Source: Archangium primigenium (GTDB lineage Bacteria > Myxococcota > Myxococcia > Myxococcales > Myxococcaceae). Taken from it: a stretch of DNA of 64,000 nt. The stretch is taken from NCBI RefSeq assembly GCF_016904885.1, contig NZ_JADWYI010000001.1:6200001-6264000 (forward strand), read 5' to 3'. The notes under the pieces were generated by a model that saw only the letters and a program-made list of their open reading frames with translations, was not told where the DNA came from and did not search any database. The position numbers and the translations under genes are program-made. Shown one piece after another: positions 27,530 through 35,361 of the stretch. Numbering within the stretch: position 1 is the stretch's first letter; each line of letters begins with the position of its first letter.

Positions 27530-28651
27530 ATGACCCCATCCTTGTCTGCTTCGCGTACCGCGGGCCTGCTCGCCGCGCTGATGCTCCTCGCTCCTGGCTG
27601 CAAGCGGGACACGCCGCCCGAGGCCAAGGGAGGCCCGGAGGCCGCCGCCGCCAAGCCGGTCTCGGGCGGGAAGATCGCCCTGATGCTCCCCGAGTCGAAG
27701 ACCGCGCGCTACGAGAGCCATGACCGGCCGCACTTCGAGCGCAAGGTGAAGGAGCTCTGCCCCACCTGCGAGATCCTCTACAGCAACGCGGATCAGGACG
27801 CGGCCAAGCAGCAGAACCAGGCCGAGGCGGCGCTCACCAATGGCGCCCGGGTGCTGGTGTTGGACCCCGTGGACTCGGCCTCGGCGGCGGCCATCGTCGC
27901 GCGCGCACGTCAGTCCAAGGTGGCGGTGCTCAGCTACGAGCGCCTCATCCTCAACGCGGACGTGGACTACTACATCTCCTTCGACAACGAGCAGGTGGGC
28001 AAGCTCCAGGCCCAGGCGCTCGCGGACAAGCTCAAGGCCGATGGCAAGGGCGACGGGCAGATCGTGATGATCCACGGCTCGCCCACCGACAACAACGCGC
28101 GGCTGTACAAGTCCGGCTCACACGCGGTGATCGACCCGAGCGGCCTGAAGGTGGCCGCCGAGTACGACACGCCGGACTGGAGCCCGGACAAGGCACAGCA
28201 GCAGATGGAGCAGGCCCTCACGCGGCTGGGCAAGGACAAGATCGCGGGCGTGTACGCGGCCAATGACGGCACGGCGGGCGGCGCCATCGCGGCGATGAAG
28301 GCCGCGGGCCTCAAGCCCCTGCCCCCCGTCACCGGCCAGGACGCGGAGCTGGCCGCCATCCAGCGCATCCTCGCGGGCGACCAGTACATGACCGTCTACA
28401 AGGCCCTCAAGCTGGAGGGAGAGATCGCCGCCGAGGTGGCCGTGGCGCTCATGCGCGACGGCCGTCCTCCCGAGGGCCGGGTGAATGGCCAGGTGAACAA
28501 CGGCATGAAGGACGTGCCCTCCATCCTGCTGCCCTCGCAGGTGGTGACGAAGGACAACGTGAAGAGCACCGTGGTGGCCGACGGCTTCTGGACGGTCGCG
28601 CAGATCTGCGAGGGCGACTACAAGGCCGCCTGCGCCGCCGCCGGCCTCTGA
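27530..28651 (+). CDS. Sugar ABC transporter substrate-binding lipoprotein (XylF-like)
   Basis: A 373-residue periplasmic-binding protein of the type that captures sugars such as xylose. The ATG at 27530 has CAGGA nine bases upstream and opens a lipoprotein signal (lipobox APGC). The two-lobe fold is visible: KIALMLPESKTARYESHDRPHF, ILYSNADQDAAKQQNQAEAALTNGARVLVLDPVD, YISFDNEQVGKLQAQAL, GQIVMIHGSPTDNNARLYKSG, GVYAANDGTAGGAIAAMKAAGL, and PPVTGQDAELAAIQRILAGDQYMTVYK, close to XylF. No ATPase or permease gene is adjacent, so it works with a distant transporter or as a sensor ligand carrier. Confidence 0.9.
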   Translation: MTPSLSASRTAGLLAALMLLAPGCKRDTPPEAKGGPEAAAAKPVSGGKIALMLPESKTARYESHDRPHFERKVKELCPTCEILYSNADQDAAKQQNQAEAALTNGARVLVLDPVDSASAAAIVARARQSKVAVLSYERLILNADVDYYISFDNEQVGKLQAQALADKLKADGKGDGQIVMIHGSPTDNNARLYKSGSHAVIDPSGLKVAAEYDTPDWSPDKAQQQMEQALTRLGKDKIAGVYAANDGTAGGAIAAMKAAGLKPLPPVTGQDAELAAIQRILAGDQYMTVYKALKLEGEIAAEVAVALMRDGRPPEGRVNGQVNNGMKDVPSILLPSQVVTKDNVKSTVVADGFWTVAQICEGDYKAACAAAGL

Positions 28652-28657
28652 GAAACA

Positions 28658-28686
28658 GGCCCCGGCCGACACGCCCGGCTGGGGCC
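28658..28686 (+). terminator. Terminator-like hairpin after the sugar-binding gene
   Basis: An 11-bp GC-rich stem with one G-T pair and a 7-base loop, 6 bp after the stop codon. No clear T-run follows; it also lies downstream of the convergent small gene. Confidence 0.55.
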
Positions 28687-28735
28687 GCTTCCCCCAACCC
28701 TCTCGGGCTATTCGGGAGCGCATCACACAAGACAT

Positions 28736-29083
28736 TCACTTCGCATCCGACTCCGAGGCGCCTCTGGGCAAGCCGCAGTGGAGGCAGCGCGACGTGAGTG
28801 GATTGCTGAACGTCCCTCTCAGCTCGAAGGACTGTCCGCAGCGGGGGCACGGCCAGTCCGCGTGCCTGAAGCGCGCGAACGCCGTTCCCAGCCCCCATGT
28901 CAGTGCAAGGACGAAAAGGGCCGTGTCCCCGAAACTCTTTCTCCGCGGGGGACTCAGGAAGCGGCCAATCACCACATCGACGAAGGCGTACCCGAGAAGT
29001 ACACCGAGCGGGCCCCCTATCCAGCACAGGAGGAAGACCCGTCCACGCCGTCGTTGTTCCTTCCAGGCCTCTTCGTAGCGCAT
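28736..29083 (-). CDS. Small membrane protein with zinc ribbon
   Basis: A 115-residue protein of unknown function with two membrane segments (VFLLCWIGGPLGVLLGYAFV and TALFVLALTWGLGTAFA) joined by a basic loop. A C-terminal zinc-ribbon follows, with CPRCGQSF and CLHCGLP as the two Cys pairs. Divergent from the rifamycin phosphotransferase gene, with 58 bp between the starts. Codon choice looks less G/C-ending than in neighbours, which together with rph may mark transferred DNA; this is a visual impression. Confidence 0.78.
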   Translation of the reverse strand: MRYEEAWKEQRRRGRVFLLCWIGGPLGVLLGYAFVDVVIGRFLSPPRRKSFGDTALFVLALTWGLGTAFARFRHADWPCPRCGQSFELRGTFSNPLTSRCLHCGLPRGASESDAK

Positions 29084-29141
29084 GCGTTCTCTCCGGGACG
29101 GGCGAGCCTATAGTGGTGCCCTTCGATAAGGGAGGTGCCGC

Positions 29142-31736
29142 ATGCGTTCCTACGTGCTCGGTTTCCAGGAGGTCGACCGCACTCATCTCCGGGAGGTTGG
29201 AGGGAAAGGCGCGAGCCTGGGCGAGCTGTCCAGGCTGGAGGGCGTCGGCGTACCGGAGGGCTTCTGCGTATCGACCGAGGCCTTCAAGCGACACCTGGAG
29301 GAAGTGCCGTCGCTGGGCGAACGGCTCGAGCAGCTGTCACGGCTGAGCGTGGAAGACCGGGAGGGCCTCCGGGCGCTCAGCGCGGAGCTCCGCACGATCA
29401 TCGAAAGCGCGCCCATCCCCGGGGACGTCCAGGACGCCATCACCCGCGCCCTTTCACGGCTGGGCGAGCACACCGCCTGCGCCGTCCGGTCCAGCGCGAC
29501 GGCGGAGGATCTGCCAACGGCGTCCTTCGCGGGCCAGCAGGACACCTATCTGAATGTCATCGGCGCGTCGGCGGTCCTGGCGCACGTCCGCCGGTGCTGG
29601 GCCTCGCTCTTCACCGAGCGCGCGGTCGCCTACCGCCTCCGCCACGGCTTCGACCACCGCAAGGTCCACATGGCGGTCGTGGTGCAGAAGATGGTCCTCC
29701 CCCAGGCGGCCGGGGTCTTGTTCACGGCCGATCCCGTGACATCGAACCGGAAGGTGTCTTCCATCGACGCGGGCTTCGGTCTCGGGGAGGCGCTGGTCTC
29801 CGGCCGGGTGAACGCCGATGGCTACAAGGTCCGCGACGGCCAGGTCACCCAGAAGACGATCGCCACCAAGGCGCTGGCCACGTGGGCCCTGACGGGTGGC
29901 GGAACCCAGGAACGGGAACTCGAGCCCGAGCGGCGCGACAGCCCCGTGCTGACGGACGAGCAGATCGTGCGGCTCGAGCGCCTGGGTCGGCGGATCGAAG
30001 CGCACTTCGGTCAGCCCCAGGACATCGAGTGGTGTCTGGTCGACGACGCGTTCTTCATCGTCCAGAGTCGGCCCATCACGACCCTGTACCCCATCCCCGA
30101 GGTGGGTGAGCCGGGCAACCGCGTCTTCATCTCCGTGGGCCATCAGCAGATGATGACCGACCCCATGAAGCCCTTGGGGCTGTCCTTGTTCCAGTTGACC
30201 GCCGCGCGCCCCATGTACGCGGCGGGGGGACGGTTGTTCGTCGAGATCTCGAAGGAGCTGGCTTCACCGACGAGCCGGGGCGCCTTGTTGGATGCCATGG
30301 GCCGCTCCGATCCGCTCATCAAGGATGCCCTCGAGACCCTCATCGCGCGGGGCGATTTCATCGCACCGGCGCCCGCCCCAGCGAAGCCCGGGATGCCGCC
30401 CGGGAGTCCTCCCCCGCCTGTCGACGACGAGCCAGCGATCGTCGCCGAGTTGATCGCGCACAGTCGGGCGTCGATCGAAGCGCTGAAGCAAGACATCCAG
30501 ACGAAATCCGGCACGGAGCTGATGGATTTCATCCTGGAGGACGTTCAGCACTTGAGGAAGAACCTGCTCGAACCTCGGATCTTCCGCGTGCTCCTGGCGG
30601 CCATGAACGCGTCCTCCTGGCTCAACGAGAAGATGCTGGCGTGGCTGGGTGAGAAGAACGCCGCGGACACGCTCTCGCAATCCGTGCCGAACAACATCAC
30701 CTCGGAGATGGGGCTGGCGCTCCTGGACGTCGCGGACGCGATCCGGCCGCATCCGGAGGTGATCGCGTATCTGCGCGCCGCGAAGGACGAAGACTTCCTG
30801 GAGGGTCTGCTCCCCTTGGAGGGGGGACAGGTTGCCCACGATGCCCTCTCCGCCTTCCTCGACACGTTCGGCATGCGGTGCGTCGGGGAGATCGACGTGA
30901 CGCGGACGCGGTGGCGCGAGAGCCCCACGACCCTCGTCCCCTTGATCCTCGGCAACATCAAGACCTTCGAGCCCGGGGCCAGCGGCCGGAAGTTCGAGCA
31001 GGGACGGCAGGAGGCCTTGAAGAAGGAGCAGGAGCTGCTCGCGCGATTGAAGGCGCTTCCGGATGGGCAGCCCAAAGCCGAGGAAGCGCACCGGATGATC
31101 CGTCGGCTCCGCGACTTCATCGGCTACCGGGAGTATCCGAAGTACGGCATCGTCAATCGCTACTTCCTCTACAAGCAGGCCCTGTGGAAGGAAGCCGAGC
31201 GGCTCGTCCAGGCCCACGTGCTCCAGGACCCGGAAGACATCGCCTACCTCACCCTCCAGGAGTTGCGCGAGGTGGTGCGCACGCATCAGTTGGATGGGCA
31301 GCGCATCCGAGATCGGAAGGACGCGCACGAACGCCACCGGAAGCTGACGCCCCCCCGGGTCCTCACGTCCGAGGGGGAGATCGTCGCGGGGGCTTACAAG
31401 CGAGCCAATCTCCCCGCCGGGGCCCTCGTCGGGCTCCCGGTCTCCACGGGCGTGGTGGAGGGCCGTGCGCGCGTCCTCCTGAACATGGCCGACGCGGAGC
31501 TGGCCGAGGGCGACATCCTGGTCACGCCCTTCACGGACCCCAGCTGGACACCCGTGTTCGTGTCCATCAAGGCGCTGGTGACCGAGGTGGGCGGACTGAT
31601 GACCCATGGCGCGGTGATTGCCCGGGAGTACGGCTTGCCGGCCGTCGTCGGCGTGGAGCAGGCGACCCGGCGAATCCAGGACGGGCAGCGCATCCGCGTG
31701 CATGGAACGGACGGGTACGTGGAGCTTCTGTCCTAG
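29142..31736 (+). CDS. rph: Rifamycin-inactivating phosphotransferase (Rph family)
   Basis: An 864-residue three-domain enzyme related to PEP synthase. Rph uses ATP to phosphorylate rifamycin antibiotics, releasing AMP and phosphate and abolishing binding to RNA polymerase. The ATP-binding domain covers ~1-325 (GGKGASLGEL with Lys22; AVRSSATAEDLPTASFAGQQDT with Arg116; DIEWCLVDDAFFIVQSRPIT). The helical drug-binding domain follows (~330-750). The C-terminal swivelling His domain holds GGLMTHGAVIAREYGLPAVVG with His822, close in position to the catalytic His825 known for Listeria Rph. Overall length equals Rph (about 865), and the opening YVLGFQEVDRTHL...GGKG is Rph-like rather than PpsA-like. 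A strong ribosome site (AAGGGAGGTG) precedes the ATG. It overlaps the convergent next gene by 4 bp. Confidence 0.88.
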   Translation: MRSYVLGFQEVDRTHLREVGGKGASLGELSRLEGVGVPEGFCVSTEAFKRHLEEVPSLGERLEQLSRLSVEDREGLRALSAELRTIIESAPIPGDVQDAITRALSRLGEHTACAVRSSATAEDLPTASFAGQQDTYLNVIGASAVLAHVRRCWASLFTERAVAYRLRHGFDHRKVHMAVVVQKMVLPQAAGVLFTADPVTSNRKVSSIDAGFGLGEALVSGRVNADGYKVRDGQVTQKTIATKALATWALTGGGTQERELEPERRDSPVLTDEQIVRLERLGRRIEAHFGQPQDIEWCLVDDAFFIVQSRPITTLYPIPEVGEPGNRVFISVGHQQMMTDPMKPLGLSLFQLTAARPMYAAGGRLFVEISKELASPTSRGALLDAMGRSDPLIKDALETLIARGDFIAPAPAPAKPGMPPGSPPPPVDDEPAIVAELIAHSRASIEALKQDIQTKSGTELMDFILEDVQHLRKNLLEPRIFRVLLAAMNASSWLNEKMLAWLGEKNAADTLSQSVPNNITSEMGLALLDVADAIRPHPEVIAYLRAAKDEDFLEGLLPLEGGQVAHDALSAFLDTFGMRCVGEIDVTRTRWRESPTTLVPLILGNIKTFEPGASGRKFEQGRQEALKKEQELLARLKALPDGQPKAEEAHRMIRRLRDFIGYREYPKYGIVNRYFLYKQALWKEAERLVQAHVLQDPEDIAYLTLQELREVVRTHQLDGQRIRDRKDAHERHRKLTPPRVLTSEGEIVAGAYKRANLPAGALVGLPVSTGVVEGRARVLLNMADAELAEGDILVTPFTDPSWTPVFVSIKALVTEVGGLMTHGAVIAREYGLPAVVGVEQATRRIQDGQRIRVHGTDGYVELLS

Positions 31737-32389
31737 CGGCGGGATGCTGCCATGGGGAGGGTCCGCAGACGCTCGCGCTCCTCGGGCGAGAGCGGATCCT
31801 CCCCGCGCAGGAAGCGCTCCAGGTGGCCCAGGGAGTCGACGCCGAAGAAGAGCTCCCCGTCCGCGAGGACCGTGGGAACGCCGAAGCCCCCCAGCGCGAG
31901 CAGTTCCTCGGTGTCGCGGCGCACCTGATCCTTCACGTCCGGCGTCCCCGCGGCGGCGAGCACCGCCGGGGCCTCCAGCCCCACCGCGTCCACGCAGGCG
32001 CCGACGCGCTCGGGCTCCTGGAGCCCTCCCCCGCCCGCCCACGCCGCCGAGAACAGCGCGGAGACGAGCCGCCTCCGCGCGTCCGACTCCCGGACCGCCG
32101 CCGTCACCCGGAGCGCGAGCAGCGGATTGAAGGGGTGCGCCGAGGGGAAGGCGAAGGGCACGCCGAGGTCATGGGCGAGCCGGTGGGTGTGCTTGTAGAG
32201 GTAGAACCGCTTGGCGGGCACCTCGGCCGGACCCACGGTGCCCAGGGCGTTGAGCACGCCCGCGAAGAGCACCGGCACGGCCTCCAGCGCGCGGCCATGA
32301 CGCTCGGCCAGGGCGGGAAGCTGGGTCCAGGCGAGGTACGCGTACGGCGAGACGTAATCGAAGAAGAAGCGGAGGGGCGCGGGGCTCAT
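31733..32389 (-). CDS. DsbA-fold protein, 2-hydroxychromene-2-carboxylate isomerase family
   Basis: A 218-residue GST-kappa/NahD-like protein. The opening FFFDYVSPYAYLAW places the catalytic Ser14 as in NahD-type isomerases, which use glutathione to isomerise 2-hydroxychromene-2-carboxylate in naphthalene breakdown. The thioredoxin-fold return GGFGVPTVLADGELFFGVDSLGHLERFL is also typical. No aromatic-degradation genes are nearby, so the substrate is probably different; a general glutathione-linked isomerase or transferase is possible. Its end overlaps the end of rph on the other strand. Confidence 0.88.
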   Translation of the reverse strand: MSPAPLRFFFDYVSPYAYLAWTQLPALAERHGRALEAVPVLFAGVLNALGTVGPAEVPAKRFYLYKHTHRLAHDLGVPFAFPSAHPFNPLLALRVTAAVRESDARRRLVSALFSAAWAGGGGLQEPERVGACVDAVGLEAPAVLAAAGTPDVKDQVRRDTEELLALGGFGVPTVLADGELFFGVDSLGHLERFLRGEDPLSPEERERLRTLPMAASRR

Positions 32390-32423
32390 CGGCTCCGCAG
32401 TCTATCAGGCGGGACGGCCTGGC

Positions 32424-32912
32424 TCAGGGCTCCGAGAACCCGCCGCGCACCCACTGGTTGGCGAAGTCCCGGGTGAACTTGAAGTTCGCCGCCACGCGAT
32501 GCTTCGCCACCGTCGCGCCCGCATCGTCGATGGCCGACAGCAGCGCGTGGGGGTCGTACTCGTCCGGCACGAGCTCGAGCCGCACCTCGTACCAGAGGCC
32601 CTCCCAGGCGATGGAGAGCTTCTTGACCATGGACTGCTCGCGCTGCCGCGCCGAGCGGTCGAGGACCTCCGAGGCCGTCTTCACGAAGGTCGCGAACGCC
32701 GTCGCGTCGAAGGGCTTGGGGTTCTTCTTGTCCCGGCCCATCACCCACGGGCTGATCAGCACGGGCTCGGAGAGCCCCTGCTTGCGGATCTCCACGGCCC
32801 AGCCGTCGTCGTCCTCGTTCTTGATGACCCGGGCCGACCAGCCGTTCTTGCGCCAGAACGTGGGCTCCATCACCTCGGGTTCGGTGGGCGTGCGCTCGTC
32901 ACTCATGGGCAT
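32424..32912 (-). CDS. Hypothetical cytoplasmic protein
   Basis: A 162-residue soluble protein of unknown function; the second in-frame ATG (32906) is an equally good start. The sequence alternates strands and helices (GWSARVIKNEDDDGWAVEI, PFDATAFATFVKTASEVLDR, LSIAWEGLWYEVRLELVPDEY, HRVAANFKFTRDFANQWV). No motif is recognised. It lies 34 bp upstream of the isomerase-like gene on the same strand and may share its transcript. Confidence 0.75.
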   Translation of the reverse strand: MPMSDERTPTEPEVMEPTFWRKNGWSARVIKNEDDDGWAVEIRKQGLSEPVLISPWVMGRDKKNPKPFDATAFATFVKTASEVLDRSARQREQSMVKKLSIAWEGLWYEVRLELVPDEYDPHALLSAIDDAGATVAKHRVAANFKFTRDFANQWVRGGFSEP

Positions 32913-33233
32913 TGGTCATACGTGGGGCGCGCGGCGAGGGCAAGCCGTCGGGCCGCACCCGCTTGCTCGACGCTCGACTCCGCCCCTGCGCTGTCAGGGG
33001 GAGCTGCTACGCTGCGCCGCCGCATGTCGCCCCCCGTCCCCCGCGAGGTGGCGCCCGCGAGCCGACTCGTCCCGCGCTCCCGGCTTGCCGAGCAGCGCTT
33101 TCCCTCCGAATCGGTCCACGAGATCGCGTCCCTGCTGGCGGGGCCGCGCTGACCCGGCGCATCCTGACTCCGGCCCGCGCTGGTGGACGCCCGCCGCGGG
33201 GCTGGCAGACACACAACCTCGGAGTCACCCGAC
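32913..33233. other. 321-bp divergent intergenic region with a 42-codon open frame
   Basis: No certain gene is seen. An ATG at 33024 opens a 42-residue frame to 33152 (MSPPVPREVAP...) with no ribosome site but with GCTACGCT 12-16 bases upstream, the place expected for the -10 element of a leaderless transcript. It may be a small protein or chance, as GC-rich DNA has many open frames. The dipeptidase gene start at 33234 has a GGAG ribosome site at about 33220. Confidence 0.3.
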
Positions 33234-35291
33234 ATGACACACCTGCTTCGCTTCACCCTGCTGGGGTGGATGCTGTGGACCGCTTCACCCGCGCTCGCCG
33301 CTGCCTCGTGGGGCACGTTCCAGAAGGACCGCTGCACGGACTCGGGCCGGCGCCAACACTCGGCGCAGCTGATGAACGTGCCGAGCAACACCTCGTGGGA
33401 GAGCGCCTGTCAGGCCACGGGCGCCACCGTCTCGGGCTACACCTTCCTGCGCCCCACCCGCTGCGTGAACAAGGGCACCGCGGGCATGTGGGGCGAGTTC
33501 GAGGTGGTCGACACCACCTGCACCCCCGTGACGGAGTGCAGCTCGACCCTTCCCGCGGGCACCTTCACCAAGCCCAGCAACACCGGCGCCGTGAGCTGTG
33601 ATGCCTTCTGCGCCAACCGGGACGCCGCCTGGGGACAGCGCGGCGCGTGCGTGAAGGGCCAGGTGACGAGCGGCCCCCACGCGGGCAGTTGCGTGTCCTG
33701 CGACGACGTGGCCGCCGACCAGGGCGACTTTGCCGTCACCTGCTACTGCAAGGCGCCCGCGAAGGGCTTCGCGGATCTGCACTCGCACCAGTTCGCGAAC
33801 CTCGCCTTCGGGGGCAAGGCCTTCTTCGGCAAGGCGTACGGTCCCCTGTCCTCCGTGCTGCCCTGGTGTGACAGCGTCCACGGGCCCGGAGGCACCCGCG
33901 ACTCCTTCGGCACCATCATGGCGACCCTGGGCTATGGCTCGGGCGGCGTGGGCCACAAGGTGGGCGGCTATCCCCAGTTCGATGGCTGGCCGCGCTGGAA
34001 CAGCTACACGCACCAGTCCATGTACGAGGACTGGCTCTTGCGCGCCGTGCAGGGCGGCTTGCGATTGATGGTGATGCTGGCCGTCAACAACCAGGACCTG
34101 CTCGGCGCCCCCATCTACGCGGAGAAGGCCCCGGGCCGCACCGGCGAGGACATGGAGGCGGTGGACCTGCAGATCGCCGAGGCCTATGCCATGCAGGCCG
34201 CGGTCGACGCGAAGGCCGGGGGCACGGGCCGGGGGTGGTACCGCATCGTGAAGTCGCCCGCGGAGGCGCGGGCCGTCATCGCCCAGGGCAAGCTCGCGGT
34301 GGTGCTCGGCGCCGAGGTGGACTACCTCTTCGACTGTCGCCGCGACGGCGCGTGCACCGCCGCCTATGTGGAGGCGCGGCTGGATCACTACCAGGCCATG
34401 GGCCTGCGCCACCTCTACCCCATCCACTTCAAGCAGAACGCCTTCGGCGGCCCGGCGCTCACCAACCTCATCACCCAGGGGGACTCGCGCGACTGCTCCC
34501 AGGAGGGCTACGAGTACAAGCGCGACCTCACCAAGGCCCCCATCTGTGGCGCTCAGGGGCTCACCCCCCTGGGCCGCACGCTGGTGCGCGGGATGATGCG
34601 CCGCGGGATGCTGATCGACATCGACCACATGTCCAAGCGGGCCTTCGACGACACGCTGGCGATGGTGGCGCCCCACGGCTACCCGGTGGTGAGCGGCCAC
34701 ACCACGCTGTTCGAGACGGCGCGCGGGGGCAAGCGTCACGAGGGCAGTCTCAAGGCCGAGCAGCTCCAGCGCATCCGCGACGTGGGCGGCATGGTGTCGC
34801 TCATCGTGGAGCAGGGCTCGCGAGACGAGGTGCCCACCTGGCGCGGCACGGGCCAGCCGGTGGTGGAGCACCAGTGCGGCAACACCTCGCAGAGCTGGGC
34901 GCAGGCGTATCTCTATCTCACGCAGCAGCTGCCCGGGATGTCGGTGGGCTTCGGCACGGACTTCAACGGACTGGCCGGCCTGCCGGGCCCGCGCTTCGGC
35001 GGCGAGGCCTGCCACGGCGGCAGCTCGGCCCCCCAGGTGGCCCGCACGCGCTACCCGCTGAGCATCGCGGTGGACAACAGCCCCACCAAGCTGGAGCGCA
35101 GCGCGGTGGGCAACAAGGTCTTCGACATCAACGAGGACGGCCTGGCTCACGTCGGCCTGCTCCCGGACTTCATCGCGGACCTGCGCCGTCAGGGCCTGCG
35201 CGGTCAGGACCTGGAGGCGCTGATGAACTCGGCCGAGGGCTACCTCCAGGTGTGGGAGCGCGCCGAGGCCCGAGGCCCCAGCGTGCCGTGA
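33234..35291 (+). CDS. Secreted M19-family (membrane dipeptidase-like) metallopeptidase
   Basis: A 685-residue exported protein (signal peptide LLRFTLLGWMLWTASPALAAA). Residues ~25-175 form a Cys-rich N-terminal part (CTDSGRRQHSAQLM; CQATGATVSGYTF; VSCDAFCANRDAAWGQRGACVKG), resembling small secreted domains of predatory bacteria. The rest matches peptidase family M19: the first metal site in FADLHSHQFANLAFGG, GAEVDYLF, MGLRHLYPIHFKQNAFGG, MLIDIDHMSKRAFDDTL, VVSGHTTL and VGFGTDFNGLAG. M19 enzymes are zinc dipeptidases acting on peptide or beta-lactam bonds; the insertions here suggest a different substrate. A digestive role fits a predator but is inferred. Confidence 0.88.
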   Translation: MTHLLRFTLLGWMLWTASPALAAASWGTFQKDRCTDSGRRQHSAQLMNVPSNTSWESACQATGATVSGYTFLRPTRCVNKGTAGMWGEFEVVDTTCTPVTECSSTLPAGTFTKPSNTGAVSCDAFCANRDAAWGQRGACVKGQVTSGPHAGSCVSCDDVAADQGDFAVTCYCKAPAKGFADLHSHQFANLAFGGKAFFGKAYGPLSSVLPWCDSVHGPGGTRDSFGTIMATLGYGSGGVGHKVGGYPQFDGWPRWNSYTHQSMYEDWLLRAVQGGLRLMVMLAVNNQDLLGAPIYAEKAPGRTGEDMEAVDLQIAEAYAMQAAVDAKAGGTGRGWYRIVKSPAEARAVIAQGKLAVVLGAEVDYLFDCRRDGACTAAYVEARLDHYQAMGLRHLYPIHFKQNAFGGPALTNLITQGDSRDCSQEGYEYKRDLTKAPICGAQGLTPLGRTLVRGMMRRGMLIDIDHMSKRAFDDTLAMVAPHGYPVVSGHTTLFETARGGKRHEGSLKAEQLQRIRDVGGMVSLIVEQGSRDEVPTWRGTGQPVVEHQCGNTSQSWAQAYLYLTQQLPGMSVGFGTDFNGLAGLPGPRFGGEACHGGSSAPQVARTRYPLSIAVDNSPTKLERSAVGNKVFDINEDGLAHVGLLPDFIADLRRQGLRGQDLEALMNSAEGYLQVWERAEARGPSVP

Positions 35292-35304
35292 TCCCCAAAA
35301 GCAC

Positions 35305-35341
35305 ACGCCCCGCTCGACCCCTCTTCGGGTCGGCGGGGCGT
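35305..35341. terminator. Bidirectional terminator hairpin
   Basis: Stem ACGCCCCGC with its complement, extended after a one-base bulge by ACCC/GGGT, loop CTCTTC. It sits between the stops of the convergent dipeptidase and repeat-protein genes. On the minus strand the stem is followed by CTTTTGGGG, so it fits a terminator for the repeat-protein gene best. Confidence 0.7.
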
Positions 35342-35361
35342 GGCGCGGCGTCAAACCTGGC

